From: Rhodococcus oryzae
GTDB lineage: Bacteria; Actinomycetota; Actinomycetes; Mycobacteriales; Mycobacteriaceae
Direction of reading: 5' to 3'
Assembly (NCBI RefSeq): GCF_005049235.1
Contig: NZ_SUMD01000009.1
Coordinates: forward strand, 62,001 to 126,000
Length of the DNA: 64,000 nucleotides
Under the pieces are notes generated by a model that saw nothing but the letters and a program-made list of their open reading frames with translations, was not told the DNA's origin and did not search any database. Both the position numbers and the translations under genes were made by a program. Positions 42,497 to 50,466 of the stretch are shown one piece after another. How positions within the stretch are numbered: position 1 is the first letter of the stretch; each line of letters starts with the position of its first letter.

Positions 42497-43308
42497 CAGC
42501 GGAGCAACAGGTCGGCCAACGCGATCCACTGGTCTGGATGGACGAACGCCACGACGGTGTCGTCGGCGATCCCCGCCCGGGCGAAGGCATCGTCCACCCC
42601 GCGGTACCGCGTGGACAACGACGCGTGCAACGAACCGCCGATGCCCGAGAAGCCCAGCTCCACCATGTCCCGGTAGGCGGGTCCCTCTGGCACCAGCGGC
42701 TCGGGCCGTCGCTCGATCCGGAGGATCGCCGAGTCGACCGAGGGCACCGGCCTGAAGCTCTCCCTACCGATACGTCCAAGCAGCTCCCAGGTGAACCACG
42801 GCCAGCTCTGCACTGTGACCCGGCTCCAGCGGCCGTAGTCGCCGGACCGCTTGCGCGCGTACTCCAATTGCGTGACCAGTGTCGCCGAGGTCAGCGACGG
42901 GGCCCGCAGGCACCAGTCGACGATCTTCGACGTGATCGAGAACGGGATGTTGCCGACCACCGCGAACGGCTCGCGCGGCGGCCGGGCGGCGGTGAAGTCG
43001 CCCGTGACCACCTTGAGTCCGGTCCTGGCCTTGAGCGTGACGGCCAGCAGCGGGTCGATCTCGTAACCGACGACCACGGCTCCGGTGCCGGCGAGGGCGA
43101 CGGTGAGCGCGCCCTTGCCGGATCCGGGTTCCAGGACCAGTCCGGCCGGTCTGGCCGCCTTGACCACCAGGTCGACGGCGTGCTGGTCGGTCAGGAAGTT
43201 CTGCGAGAGCTCCCGCCTGGCTCGGTCCCTGGGCGTGCGACCGCCCTTGACCCGTACCTTCTTCTGCGTGTGTGAGTAGTTTCCGTGTGCGAATGACTGT
43301 GACGCCAC
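42496..43308 (-). CDS. erm: Erm family 23S rRNA adenine N6-dimethyltransferase
   Basis: The 270-residue protein has the Erm/KsgA Rossmann methyltransferase order: RRELSQNFLTD (about residues 31-41), motif I LEPGSGKGALT (about 56-66), the acidic strand YEIDPLLA, GDFTAA, and the catalytic motif IV VVGNIPFSITS (about 105-115). The product would dimethylate A2058 and give macrolide-lincosamide-streptogramin B resistance. The N-terminus is basic, as in actinobacterial Erm proteins. GTG at 43308 is chosen because GGAAGGG lies eight to nine bases upstream; the frame is open to 43434 but without RBS. Upstream lies an attenuator and a leader ORF. Confidence 0.9.
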   Translation of the reverse strand: MASQSFAHGNYSHTQKKVRVKGGRTPRDRARRELSQNFLTDQHAVDLVVKAARPAGLVLEPGSGKGALTVALAGTGAVVVGYEIDPLLAVTLKARTGLKVVTGDFTAARPPREPFAVVGNIPFSITSKIVDWCLRAPSLTSATLVTQLEYARKRSGDYGRWSRVTVQSWPWFTWELLGRIGRESFRPVPSVDSAILRIERRPEPLVPEGPAYRDMVELGFSGIGGSLHASLSTRYRGVDDAFARAGIADDTVVAFVHPDQWIALADLLLR

Positions 43309-43315
43309 AGCTGCT

Positions 43316-43355
43316 GCCCTTCCGGGTCTTCGAGTGAAAGAAGGTCTCGAAGGGC
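43316..43355 (-). promoter_or_regulatory. Attenuator between leader ORF and erm: two alternative stems
   Basis: GCCCTTC at 43316-43322 is complementary to GAAGGGC at 43349-43355. On the transcript this stem buries the erm ribosome binding site. A second stem pairs 43328-43334 with 43346-43352. The two share bases 43349-43352 and exclude each other, which is the arrangement expected for translational attenuation. Confidence 0.65.
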
Positions 43356-43385
43356 CCTGGGCGCGCCAGCGCGACCGGGAGTCCG

Positions 43386-43439
43386 CTAGCGGGCCAGAGC
43401 CCGGCTGTGGCGGATGCGGATGAAGTCGAGGCAATGCAT
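43386..43439 (-). CDS. Erm leader peptide (17 codons)
   Basis: ATG at 43439 opens MHCLDFIRIRHSRALAR, ending with TAG at 43386-43388. The ATG lies seven bases after a TAGGTT -10 box, so the transcript should start at the A of ATG and be leaderless. Residues 8-10, Arg-Ile-Arg, form a +X+ motif of the type that makes ribosomes stall in the presence of macrolides. The ORF ends 77 bases before erm. The Cys3 and LD residues also recall Cys-containing leader peptides of actinobacteria, so a second signal is possible. Confidence 0.65.
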   Translation of the reverse strand: MHCLDFIRIRHSRALAR

Positions 43440-43446
43440 GCGACAG

Positions 43447-43486
43447 AACCTACGGAGTTGTCCCTCCCGCGGCAACGCAATTAAAT
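43447..43486 (-). promoter_or_regulatory. WhiB7-like promoter of the erm leader
   Basis: On the minus strand, TTGCCG (43470-43475) is followed after exactly 17 bases by TAGGTT (43447-43452). Three bases upstream of the -35 lies the AT-rich block AATTAAAT (43479-43486), the position where WhiB7-dependent promoters carry their AT-rich element. The -10 box contains the stop codon of the STM4011 gene. Confidence 0.65.
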
Positions 43487-44394
43487 GAGCTGCCGTGGGC
43501 CGCGGATCGGTTGAGTTCCAGGGTGTTCTCGCGCCGCGCGGGGAGCGGTAGCCACACCGGCTCCGCCGGGATCCGTTCCAGCACACCGCCCACGAAGACG
43601 TCGTACAGCGGAAGCTGCTCGGCATGCACATAGCCGATGTGACAGTCGCACACGTCCAGCGGGCAGGGCCGCGGCCGCAACCCGTCCCGGAAGGAGTCGT
43701 CGTACAGGTTGCCCAGCACCTCGGGGACGAAATGGCAGCGCCGGACGGTGCCGTCACCGTCGACGGACACCACCGAGTCCCCGGTACGACAGGCGCGACC
43801 TCGCGTGCGATGCGGACGCCTGCTGAACTCGAAGAGCGGGTCGATCCCGATCCAGCCGGCCGCGTCGGCGTCGGTGTATTCGTGCCCCTCGGCGGCGTTG
43901 ACCCACAGGTACACCGAATCGGGCAGCTCGGCGCGCAGCCGACGTGCCGCCTCCAGGTGCTCCGGCAGTCCGACGACACCCACGCTGAAGCGCACCCCGA
44001 GCGCTGTCAGCTCGGATGTCTTGGTCAGGAACCGCTCGTGAGGCGTCTGGCCGGGGTGGTACGTGCACCACAGCGCGACCGCGCCGCGGTCGGCGTCGCC
44101 GAGCCAGCCGGTGCGGCAGCTGAGGTTGGTCTGGATCGCCACCCTACGAACCTGAGGGAGCCGAGACAGCGTCACCAGGGCCCGCCGGTACCAGGACCGA
44201 ACCAGGCCCTCACCCCACGGCGTGAACAGGATCGACAGCTCCTGGTCCTGGTCCGCCACCCACCCGCAGAAGCGTTCCAGGGCGGCCCGGTCGGCGCGCA
44301 GCTGCTCGGGGCTGTCCCGGCGTTTGGCGAAGGGACAATACGGGCAGTCGTAGTCGCAGGACGCCAGCGGGCCGCGATACAGGATGGTCAGCAC
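43450..44394 (-). CDS. STM4011 family radical SAM protein
   Basis: The 314-residue protein has the radical SAM cluster motif CDYDCPYCPF at residues 13-22, followed by a TIM-barrel-like order of strands such as LSILFTPWGEGLV and VAIQTNLSC. The C-terminal third holds a second set of cysteines (CRTGD, RRCHF, PCPLDVCDC) like a SPASM/twitch domain that binds auxiliary iron-sulfur clusters. Enzymes of this kind often modify peptides or proteins; the reaction of STM4011 is unknown to me. It is the last gene of a five-gene cassette, and only two bases separate its GTG from the STM4012 stop codon. Confidence 0.88.
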   Translation of the reverse strand: MLTILYRGPLASCDYDCPYCPFAKRRDSPEQLRADRAALERFCGWVADQDQELSILFTPWGEGLVRSWYRRALVTLSRLPQVRRVAIQTNLSCRTGWLGDADRGAVALWCTYHPGQTPHERFLTKTSELTALGVRFSVGVVGLPEHLEAARRLRAELPDSVYLWVNAAEGHEYTDADAAGWIGIDPLFEFSRRPHRTRGRACRTGDSVVSVDGDGTVRRCHFVPEVLGNLYDDSFRDGLRPRPCPLDVCDCHIGYVHAEQLPLYDVFVGGVLERIPAEPVWLPLPARRENTLELNRSAAHGSSFNCVAAGGTTP

Positions 44395-44396
44395 CG

Positions 44397-45755
44397 TCAG
44401 CGGCCCTCGTACTCGGCCATCGCCGCCCGCACCTCCGGTGAGAACAGCTCCGGTCCGAGGGCGTCGGAGTACGCCAGGCCCAGTGCGGTCAGTCGCAGCC
44501 GGTCACCTTCGGAGACAAGCCATCCGCGCTCGGCCCACCGGCTCAGCTCGACGCCGAAATGCTCATGCGGGTCGGCCCCGAACTGGGACCGGTAGTTCGC
44601 CACCGGCATTCCCGTGGCCTGCAGGACGGACTGCAGCAGGTGCCGGCGTCGGGACTCGTCCTCGGTCATCGCGTGGCCCACCACGGCGCGGCGGAAGTCC
44701 GCTGTGGTGCCCGCGACGTAGTCGTCGATGATGGCGCGCACCTCGCGCGCATCGACCGCGTAGTCGAAGGAGTAGTGCAGCGATCGGGTGTATGACCGTG
44801 CGCCACAGCCGAGTCCGATCATGCCGTCGGTCTGGCAGGCGTAGTCGTTCGGACCGAGGTCGGGCGCGTCGGCGCGCCGGAACATGCGCATCGACTCCTG
44901 GATGTAGCCCGACGCGATCAGGTGATCGCGGCCGCGCCGGTAGAGGTCCAGTCTGCGGGCGTCCCATTCCGGATCGGGCCCGCCGCCGCGGCGGGCCAGA
45001 CCCGTAAGCGGTCGCACGTACAGCGGGTACAGGTACAACTCCTCGGGACGCCAGGCCAGCGCGGCGTCGAGGGAGGCGATCCAGGATTCCGGTGTCTGGC
45101 CGTCGATCCCGTAGATCAGATCGATGTTCAGGACGTCGATGGCCGCGTCCCGGATGCGTTGCAGGGCGGCCTCCACGTCCGCGCGTCGTTGCGGTCGGAC
45201 CGCCGCCCTTGCGTCGGTCTCGTCGAAGCTCTGGACCCCGAGGCTGAGCCGGGTGACGCCACGCGTGGCCAGCACCTCGAGCCGGTCGGCGGTGGCCGTC
45301 GACGGGGACGCCTCCACTGACAGGGGGACTGCTCGCAGGTCGGCGCCCATGCGTTCGGCGATGTCGCACAGCCGGTCCAGTTCCGCCGCGGTCAGGTAGG
45401 TGGGGGTACCGCCGCCGAACGCCGCCGTGGCGAATCGGGCGGACGGCGCCAGGGCCTCGCGCACCGCCTCGGCCTGTCGTTCCAGGGCGACCAGGTATCG
45501 GGCGGACAGTTCGCCCGGCGCGCCGACGCGGGTGAAGAGGTTGCAGAATCCGCACCGCACCTCGCAGAACGGCACATGCAGATACAGCGACAGCGCGTCC
45601 TGCGGTTCGTCCGCCCACAGGTCGGTCAGGGCGGGGCGCGGGTGCAGCGGCCGGTACGCGGTCTTGTGCGGGTATGCGTACACGTAGTTCTGGTACGGCG
45701 GAACGTATCCCGCCGGAGCCACGCCGGTCGGGAGGGGCAGGTCGACGGCGGTCAT
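44397..45755 (-). CDS. STM4012 family radical SAM protein (HemN-like)
   Basis: The 452-residue enzyme has the HemN-type radical SAM motif HVPFCEVRCGFCN with Cys64, Cys68 and Cys71. It also has AAFGGGTPTYL (SAM-binding GGGTP), LSLGVQSFDE and the helical HemN C-terminal domain (GLGCGARSYTRS and a wHTH-like end). Relatives include coproporphyrinogen III dehydrogenase and radical SAM methyltransferases, but the heme function is not implied. Its start overlaps the STM4013 stop (ATGA), and its stop sits next to the STM4011 start, so all are translated together. Confidence 0.9.
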   Translation of the reverse strand: MTAVDLPLPTGVAPAGYVPPYQNYVYAYPHKTAYRPLHPRPALTDLWADEPQDALSLYLHVPFCEVRCGFCNLFTRVGAPGELSARYLVALERQAEAVREALAPSARFATAAFGGGTPTYLTAAELDRLCDIAERMGADLRAVPLSVEASPSTATADRLEVLATRGVTRLSLGVQSFDETDARAAVRPQRRADVEAALQRIRDAAIDVLNIDLIYGIDGQTPESWIASLDAALAWRPEELYLYPLYVRPLTGLARRGGGPDPEWDARRLDLYRRGRDHLIASGYIQESMRMFRRADAPDLGPNDYACQTDGMIGLGCGARSYTRSLHYSFDYAVDAREVRAIIDDYVAGTTADFRRAVVGHAMTEDESRRRHLLQSVLQATGMPVANYRSQFGADPHEHFGVELSRWAERGWLVSEGDRLRLTALGLAYSDALGPELFSPEVRAAMAEYEGR

Positions 45756-46618
45756 CGTGGTCCCTCGAGGAAGAAGTGGGCGTAGGGCACCGTCCACACC
45801 GCGGGATGGCCCAGCCGGTGCCCGGTGTACCCGTCCTCGCCGTAGGTGGTTCCGTGGTCGGAGCACACGATCGCGAAACACCGACGCCGGCTGGACATCG
45901 CCGCGAACAGCCGCGCGATGTGCCGGTCCACGTACTCCAGCGCCGCCGCGTGCGTCTCCCGGGTGTCCCCGTGGTCCGCGGTGGCTCCCTCGGCGTGGAA
46001 CCAGTTCGGCTGGTGCAGCGCCGAGACGTTGACGAACAGGAACAGGCGGCGCTCGGCGGGAAGCCCGGCCACCACCTGCGCCGCCAGGTCCACCTGCGCT
46101 GCGAACGAGGTCGGCGAGGTCACGCCCAGCTCGGGAGACCAGTGCGCCTCCTCGAACAGGTCGGGCAGCACCGAACCCAGCGCGCCCCGGCGGTTGAAGA
46201 AGCCGACACCGCCGATACAGACCGTGCGGTAGCCGACGGCGGCAAGGCCCGCAACGAGATTCGACTCCGCGAATACGAAGGTGCCATCCGCGGTCGATTC
46301 GCTCCCGCCGAACTCGGCCGCGAACAGCCGAGGGTGCGGCCCCTGCCCGACCGGGGTGGGGAGGAATCCGGCGAACATCGCCTGATGCGAGGCATAGGTG
46401 AAACTTCCGGGGGCATGGCGTTCCTCCCACCGGCCGCCGGGCAGGTGTCGCGCCAGGTTCGGGATCCGCCCGGCGGCCGCGAGCTCACACGCCACGTCGT
46501 AGCGCAGGGTGTCGAGCGTGATCAGCAGGATATCGTCGGAGCCGACGACTGTGTTCATGTCCGGCTGTGCCGCAGTCGATTCCGACTGTGCGGCGACCGC
46601 TGCGTCAGGCCGCGGCAT
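45752..46618 (-). CDS. STM4013 family hydrolase (alkaline phosphatase superfamily)
   Basis: The 288-residue protein has the sulfatase/phosphatase superfamily fold. LLITLDTLRYDVA gives the metal-binding Asp. PGSFTYASHQAMFAGFLP holds the candidate nucleophile Ser/Thr. AIVCSDHGTTYGED with the later GHRLGH supplies the second metal site. A phosphate- or sulfate-ester substrate is expected but unknown. Starts at 46618 (14-base overlap with STM4014) or Met21 at 46558 are both possible. No signal peptide is present, so it acts in the cytoplasm, unlike most members of this superfamily. Confidence 0.85.
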   Translation of the reverse strand: MPRPDAAVAAQSESTAAQPDMNTVVGSDDILLITLDTLRYDVACELAAAGRIPNLARHLPGGRWEERHAPGSFTYASHQAMFAGFLPTPVGQGPHPRLFAAEFGGSESTADGTFVFAESNLVAGLAAVGYRTVCIGGVGFFNRRGALGSVLPDLFEEAHWSPELGVTSPTSFAAQVDLAAQVVAGLPAERRLFLFVNVSALHQPNWFHAEGATADHGDTRETHAAALEYVDRHIARLFAAMSSRRRCFAIVCSDHGTTYGEDGYTGHRLGHPAVWTVPYAHFFLEGPR

Positions 46619-47699
46619 GACCGGTCCACTCCACGATCGCGGCCAGTTGCGCCGAATAGGTGTCGAGACCGTCGGCGCGGCCCGGGAGACCGCTCAGGCC
46701 CGGGAGCAGGTCGCCGAAGGCGTTCACCTCACCGACCGCGGCACCGCGCCAGTTCGCGGCGGGTAGCAGGTCCACCCCGACGCACAGGGTGCGCGGGAAC
46801 CGGGCGGCGGCCCGTTCCGCAACGGCGAGCGCGTTGTCCCAGCCGTATCCGGCGGACTCGAAACCCGCTCGCGCGGTGTCCAGGTCGCCGCGCTGTCCGC
46901 CCAGATGCAAGTTGGTCATGGGGTGGGCGCTGGTGCGGAGCACCGCGTGGGTCGCCCGCCCGGCGACCACCACGATCCGAAGGTCGGCGGCGCGGCCCCG
47001 CGACGACGGCTTCGGCAACCACGCCTCGATGTGCAGGAGTTCGCCCGCCAGAGCGTCGACCAGGGCGCCCACCTCGGCCTCTCCGGTGAGCCGGCGGACG
47101 CGCAGCGAGTTGTAGACACCGTCCGCCGCGATCTCCACGCTGCTGCGGGCCTGCACCCGGCCACCGGGCGCGGTCTCCACCGCGACCACCCCGGCCGCGG
47201 ACGAGCCGTGCGCGGGTTTGACGAAGAACCGCCGCAGCCCGGCCGCTGCGGCCAACTCGCGCACCTCCGGCCAATCCAGGGGCACCGGTGCGCCGCCGCC
47301 CGAGGTGGGGGAGGTCGGTACCGGGACGCCCCCGGCCGCGAGGACCCCGTGGCACCGTCGCTTGTCGAACAGCACGGCCAGGTCGTCGGGATCGGTCAGT
47401 CGCCGCCCGCCGCGCAGCGTTCCCGCCGCGGCGAGCAGCGATGCGTACCAGCGTGGGCCGCCGGCGATGCGGGTCGGGTCTCCGGGCCCGCGAAGCAGTG
47501 CGTCCACTTCGGGGTCTTCGCCGGGCGAATCGAGGCGCACCAACTCGTCGGGGTCGAACCGCGCCCCGCCCTCGGCGAGCACCTGGCGCCAGGACACCAC
47601 CCGCGGGGCGGGAATGCCGTTGCGGGCCGCGGCATCCTGCAGCAGCGTGACGCGTCGGTTCCCCGGATTGCCCACGACCGCCAGGTGGGGACGGGTCAT
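46605..47699 (-). CDS. STM4014 family protein (ATP-grasp-like)
   Basis: The 364-residue protein has an ATP-grasp layout: a pre-ATP-grasp N-terminal domain (VVGNPGNRRVTLLQDAAA), FDKRRCHGVLAAGGVPVPTS, the lysine/glycine-rich loop FFVKPAHGSSAAGVVAVE (about residues 175-192), and a C-terminal metal-binding segment VGEVNAFGDLLPG. ATP-grasp enzymes ligate a carboxylate to an amine or thiol. This makes a ligase step in the cassette likely, but donor and acceptor are unknown. The start overlaps the STM4015 stop by four bases. Confidence 0.82.
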   Translation of the reverse strand: MTRPHLAVVGNPGNRRVTLLQDAAARNGIPAPRVVSWRQVLAEGGARFDPDELVRLDSPGEDPEVDALLRGPGDPTRIAGGPRWYASLLAAAGTLRGGRRLTDPDDLAVLFDKRRCHGVLAAGGVPVPTSPTSGGGAPVPLDWPEVRELAAAAGLRRFFVKPAHGSSAAGVVAVETAPGGRVQARSSVEIAADGVYNSLRVRRLTGEAEVGALVDALAGELLHIEAWLPKPSSRGRAADLRIVVVAGRATHAVLRTSAHPMTNLHLGGQRGDLDTARAGFESAGYGWDNALAVAERAAARFPRTLCVGVDLLPAANWRGAAVGEVNAFGDLLPGLSGLPGRADGLDTYSAQLAAIVEWTGHAAA

Positions 47700-48649
47700 T
47701 CGCCGACCGCGACCGATCGGTAGATCGTTCCGTCGTACTCGTCTTCGTCGGCGTCCCCGGCGTCGAGGTTCAGGTCCACACCGGACGGCTCGAGTGCCGC
47801 CCGAAAACGTTCCCGCATACCGTCGCTGAGGTAGTTGTGGTGCAGGTCCAGCGATTCGAGGTGGGTGAGCGACTGCCCGGCGAGCAGCGCCTCGGCGCCC
47901 GCGTCGAGCAGCACACCCTTGGACAGATCCAGGGCACGCAACTGCGGGAGGATCGTCGCCGTCGCGACGGCGGCCGCGATCGCGTCCTGTTGGTCACTGT
48001 TGGAGAGTGCGAGGCGGGTCAACCGCGGGAACTTCTCGCCGTCAAGGATCGGGGTGAGGTCGTCGACGGTCGAATCTGCACCGTATTCCTCTGTGCCCAA
48101 CCACAATTCCAAGTCGGTCAGGGCCGGCAGATCCGAAGCGGCCACTGCCCTGACCACGTCGGCGGGCAGGCCGCCCGTCTCGATCACCAGGCTGCGCAGG
48201 TTCTCGTGCCGGACCGGCGTCAGCACCAGTTGATTGCCGCCGCGCACCCCCAGGTGCTCCAGCCGAGGAAAGGCCGTCAGCAGGGCGGTGACGTCTGACT
48301 GCACGATCCACGAGATCTCGCAGTCCTCGGAGGTCATGTCCCCGATGAACAGCGAACGCAACGCGGGCAGTTCGCCGGCTGCCGCGGTGAGAGCCTCCAC
48401 CACGTGAGCTGAACTGTTGTCGTCTTCGTACGGATCGGACCAGCCGCCGACGACGATCGCCTGCACGGTCGACGGATCGACCGCGGCACGGAACTTCGCG
48501 AACGCCTCCGGCCACTCGAAAGGCGGTTCGTATGTGGGGACGGAGATTCGCCAGGCGACCGGGCCCTGCGCGGGCACGGTGGGGGCGGTGTCGATGGGGA
48601 ACTCCACGACGGGAAGGCCGTGGACCTCGTTCTGCAGCTCGCTGATCAC
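47696..48649 (-). CDS. STM4015 family protein (leucine-rich repeats)
   Basis: The 317-residue protein has leucine-rich-repeat-like segments from about residue 85 to the end, for example LPALRSLFIGD, FPRLEHLGVRGGNQL, LPALTDLELWLG, LPQLRALDLSKG and LTHLESLDLHHNYLSDGMRE. An acidic tail follows. The first gene of the cassette, it may be a binding scaffold or the substrate for the modifying enzymes. The GTG at 48649 (VISELQNEVHGLPVVEF) is preferred because AGGAG lies eight bases upstream and other family members, as I remember them, start similarly; GTG at 48658 is also possible. Confidence 0.82.
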   Translation of the reverse strand: MISELQNEVHGLPVVEFPIDTAPTVPAQGPVAWRISVPTYEPPFEWPEAFAKFRAAVDPSTVQAIVVGGWSDPYEDDNSSAHVVEALTAAAGELPALRSLFIGDMTSEDCEISWIVQSDVTALLTAFPRLEHLGVRGGNQLVLTPVRHENLRSLVIETGGLPADVVRAVAASDLPALTDLELWLGTEEYGADSTVDDLTPILDGEKFPRLTRLALSNSDQQDAIAAAVATATILPQLRALDLSKGVLLDAGAEALLAGQSLTHLESLDLHHNYLSDGMRERFRAALEPSGVDLNLDAGDADEDEYDGTIYRSVAVGE

Positions 48650-48732
48650 CGGGGGCACTCCTGGTCTCGGGTGGGTTCGACGGGGATTATGCCCGACTTG
48701 CGAAGGTCGAGATGAACCAGCCGGGCCAACGC

Positions 48733-48752
48733 GGGGTGGCTATCACCACCCC
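48733..48752. promoter_or_regulatory. Inverted repeat in the STM4015/membrane-protein divergent region
   Basis: GGGGTGG at 48733-48739 pairs with CCACCCC at 48746-48752 around a six-base loop. It sits in the 199-bp space between the divergent cassette and membrane-protein genes and could be an operator of either. Confidence 0.3.
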
Positions 48753-48848
48753 TCGGGGCACTATTCGCATGCCGGGTATTCGACGGACGCTGGGAGTCGG
48801 AAATCGACCACTCGTTGAGAGACCCTCGGCCGAAAGGAACCCGCCGCC

Positions 48849-49700
48849 ATGCCCCGTATCCTCGGTACCACCGCCCCCGACGTGCACGAACACGGCCCGC
48901 CGGGCTCAGCCCTGCCCGCCGTCGAATCCGTCCGGAAGGCGGTCCGTCACCACTGGGCCTTCGCCCGGATCGGCATGTACCTGCTGCTCGCTTCGCTGCC
49001 GCTGCTCGCGATCTCGGCGCACGTGTTCGGCGTCGTGTCGATGAATGCCACCGGACCGCTGCTGATCATTCCGCTCGCGGCCACCCTCATCGTGTTGTGC
49101 GTGTTCGCGCCGCACCCGATCGACCGCATCGTCGGCCATGGCCTCGGCTGGGGGATGTTCGCGTGCCTGGTCTACGACGTCTTCCGCCTCGACACCGTGT
49201 ACCTGCTCGGCCTCTGGGGCGACTTCATCCCGAAGATGGGTACGTGGCTCCACACGGGAACCGATGCCAGGACCGGCGCGATCGTCGGTTACCTGTGGCG
49301 CTACCTCGGCGACGGCGGCGGCATCGGAATCGCCTTCTTCCTCATCGCCCTCGCGCTCGGCCTCCAACATCGATCACGCCGCACGGTCCTCCTCGCGTTC
49401 GTTGCGTTCGCGGTGTTCCCCGTATGGTCCGGGCTCATCGGAACGGTTGCTCTGTCGCCGCACGGTCAGGACGACATGTTTCCGCTCACGCCGACGACGA
49501 TCACGCTGTCGCTGATCGGGCACCTGATCTTCGGACTGGTACTCGGCCTCGGCTTCCTGCATGTGCGGGGCCGCCTCGGCCAGCACTGGCCGTGGCGACC
49601 GCTGCTCCCGGTGCGGTCGCGGGCCGGTGTGGGACAGCAGCCCATCGAGGCGCTGTCGCCCGCGTGCGGTGAATGCGGCGCGACTGCGGATGCGCGGTGA
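48849..49700 (+). CDS. Multi-pass membrane protein of unknown function
   Basis: The 283-residue protein has about six to seven hydrophobic helices, such as IGMYLLLASLPLLAISAHVF, LLIIPLAATLIVLCVF and HLIFGLVLGLGFLHVRG. An N-terminal soluble stretch of 40 residues and a C-terminal tail with two Cys (ACGECGA) flank them. ATG at 48849 follows GAAAGGAACC. It diverges from the STM cassette. No family recognised. Confidence 0.75.
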   Translation: MPRILGTTAPDVHEHGPPGSALPAVESVRKAVRHHWAFARIGMYLLLASLPLLAISAHVFGVVSMNATGPLLIIPLAATLIVLCVFAPHPIDRIVGHGLGWGMFACLVYDVFRLDTVYLLGLWGDFIPKMGTWLHTGTDARTGAIVGYLWRYLGDGGGIGIAFFLIALALGLQHRSRRTVLLAFVAFAVFPVWSGLIGTVALSPHGQDDMFPLTPTTITLSLIGHLIFGLVLGLGFLHVRGRLGQHWPWRPLLPVRSRAGVGQQPIEALSPACGECGATADAR

Positions 49701-50324
49701 TCAACCAACGAGGGGCTCGGTGACCCCGAGCGACAGGGCGCCCATGATCTTCGGGGCGCCCTTCTCGTAGAACGTGTCGAGATCGCGGATCTCGAACCCG
49801 GATTCCCGCACGAGAGCGGGAATGTCGCGGGTGAGGTGGCAGCCGCCCGCAATTGCCTTCTGGATCGGTTCGAAGCGGTGCTGCCACCGTCGGACCTTCT
49901 CGTGCGGGGCGCGACCGTGTTCGACGAAATGCAGGGTGCCACCCGGCTTCAGAACCCGCCGCAGCTCGCGCAGCGCGGCGTCGACATCGGGGATCGTGCA
50001 CATCGTCCAGGTCGACAGGGCGGTGTCGAAGGTGTTGTCGGGGAAGGGAAGTGACTGGCCGTCCAGTCCGGAGCGTTCGACGGTGACAGGGGAGGCCGCG
50101 AGTCGCTTGCCGGCCAGCTTCCAGGCCAGGTCCGCCGGTTCGACGGCGCTGACGGACTCGACGGTGGCCGGGTAGAACGGGACATTGAGGCCCGAGCCGA
50201 ACCCGATTTCGATCACGCGACCGTGCAGGCCGGAGCACACCCGCTCCCGTGACCGATCGGTCAGCGACATGCCACACGAGCAGTCCACCAGCCGCGGAAC
50301 GATCTGCTCCCCATAGAACCCCAT
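49701..50324 (-). CDS. Class I SAM-dependent methyltransferase
   Basis: The 207-residue protein has motif I RVIEIGFGSGLNVPFYP (about residues 40-56), acidic VEPADLAWKLAG, motif IV-like DTALSTWTMCTIPD (about 105-118) and the LKPGGTLHFVEHG strand. This is the UbiE/phospholipid methyltransferase-like pattern of small soluble methyltransferases. The acceptor is unknown. The frame is open upstream to 50480, but ATG at 50324 with GGGAGG behind it gives the normal length. Confidence 0.85.
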   Translation of the reverse strand: MGFYGEQIVPRLVDCSCGMSLTDRSRERVCSGLHGRVIEIGFGSGLNVPFYPATVESVSAVEPADLAWKLAGKRLAASPVTVERSGLDGQSLPFPDNTFDTALSTWTMCTIPDVDAALRELRRVLKPGGTLHFVEHGRAPHEKVRRWQHRFEPIQKAIAGGCHLTRDIPALVRESGFEIRDLDTFYEKGAPKIMGALSLGVTEPLVG

Positions 50325-50466
50325 GACAGCCTCCCCGTTGCTCGCAATTCCCGCCTGCTCCAGCATCGCACGGTCAAGCAAGGTGCCGTCTTGTTCTCCG
50401 GGCGGTGAGGACTTGACCCTGACACAGTGACAAGGACTCGAATGGTCGACGAAGGAGGTGGTTGTC

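Noticed and set aside
44397-45755. hemN (oxygen-independent coproporphyrinogen oxidase)
   Set aside because: The gene lies in the STM4011-4015 context, and the family resemblance alone does not support a heme role.
45752-46618. Secreted sulfatase
   Set aside because: The STM4013 protein has no signal peptide and its gene is embedded in a cytoplasmic enzyme cassette.
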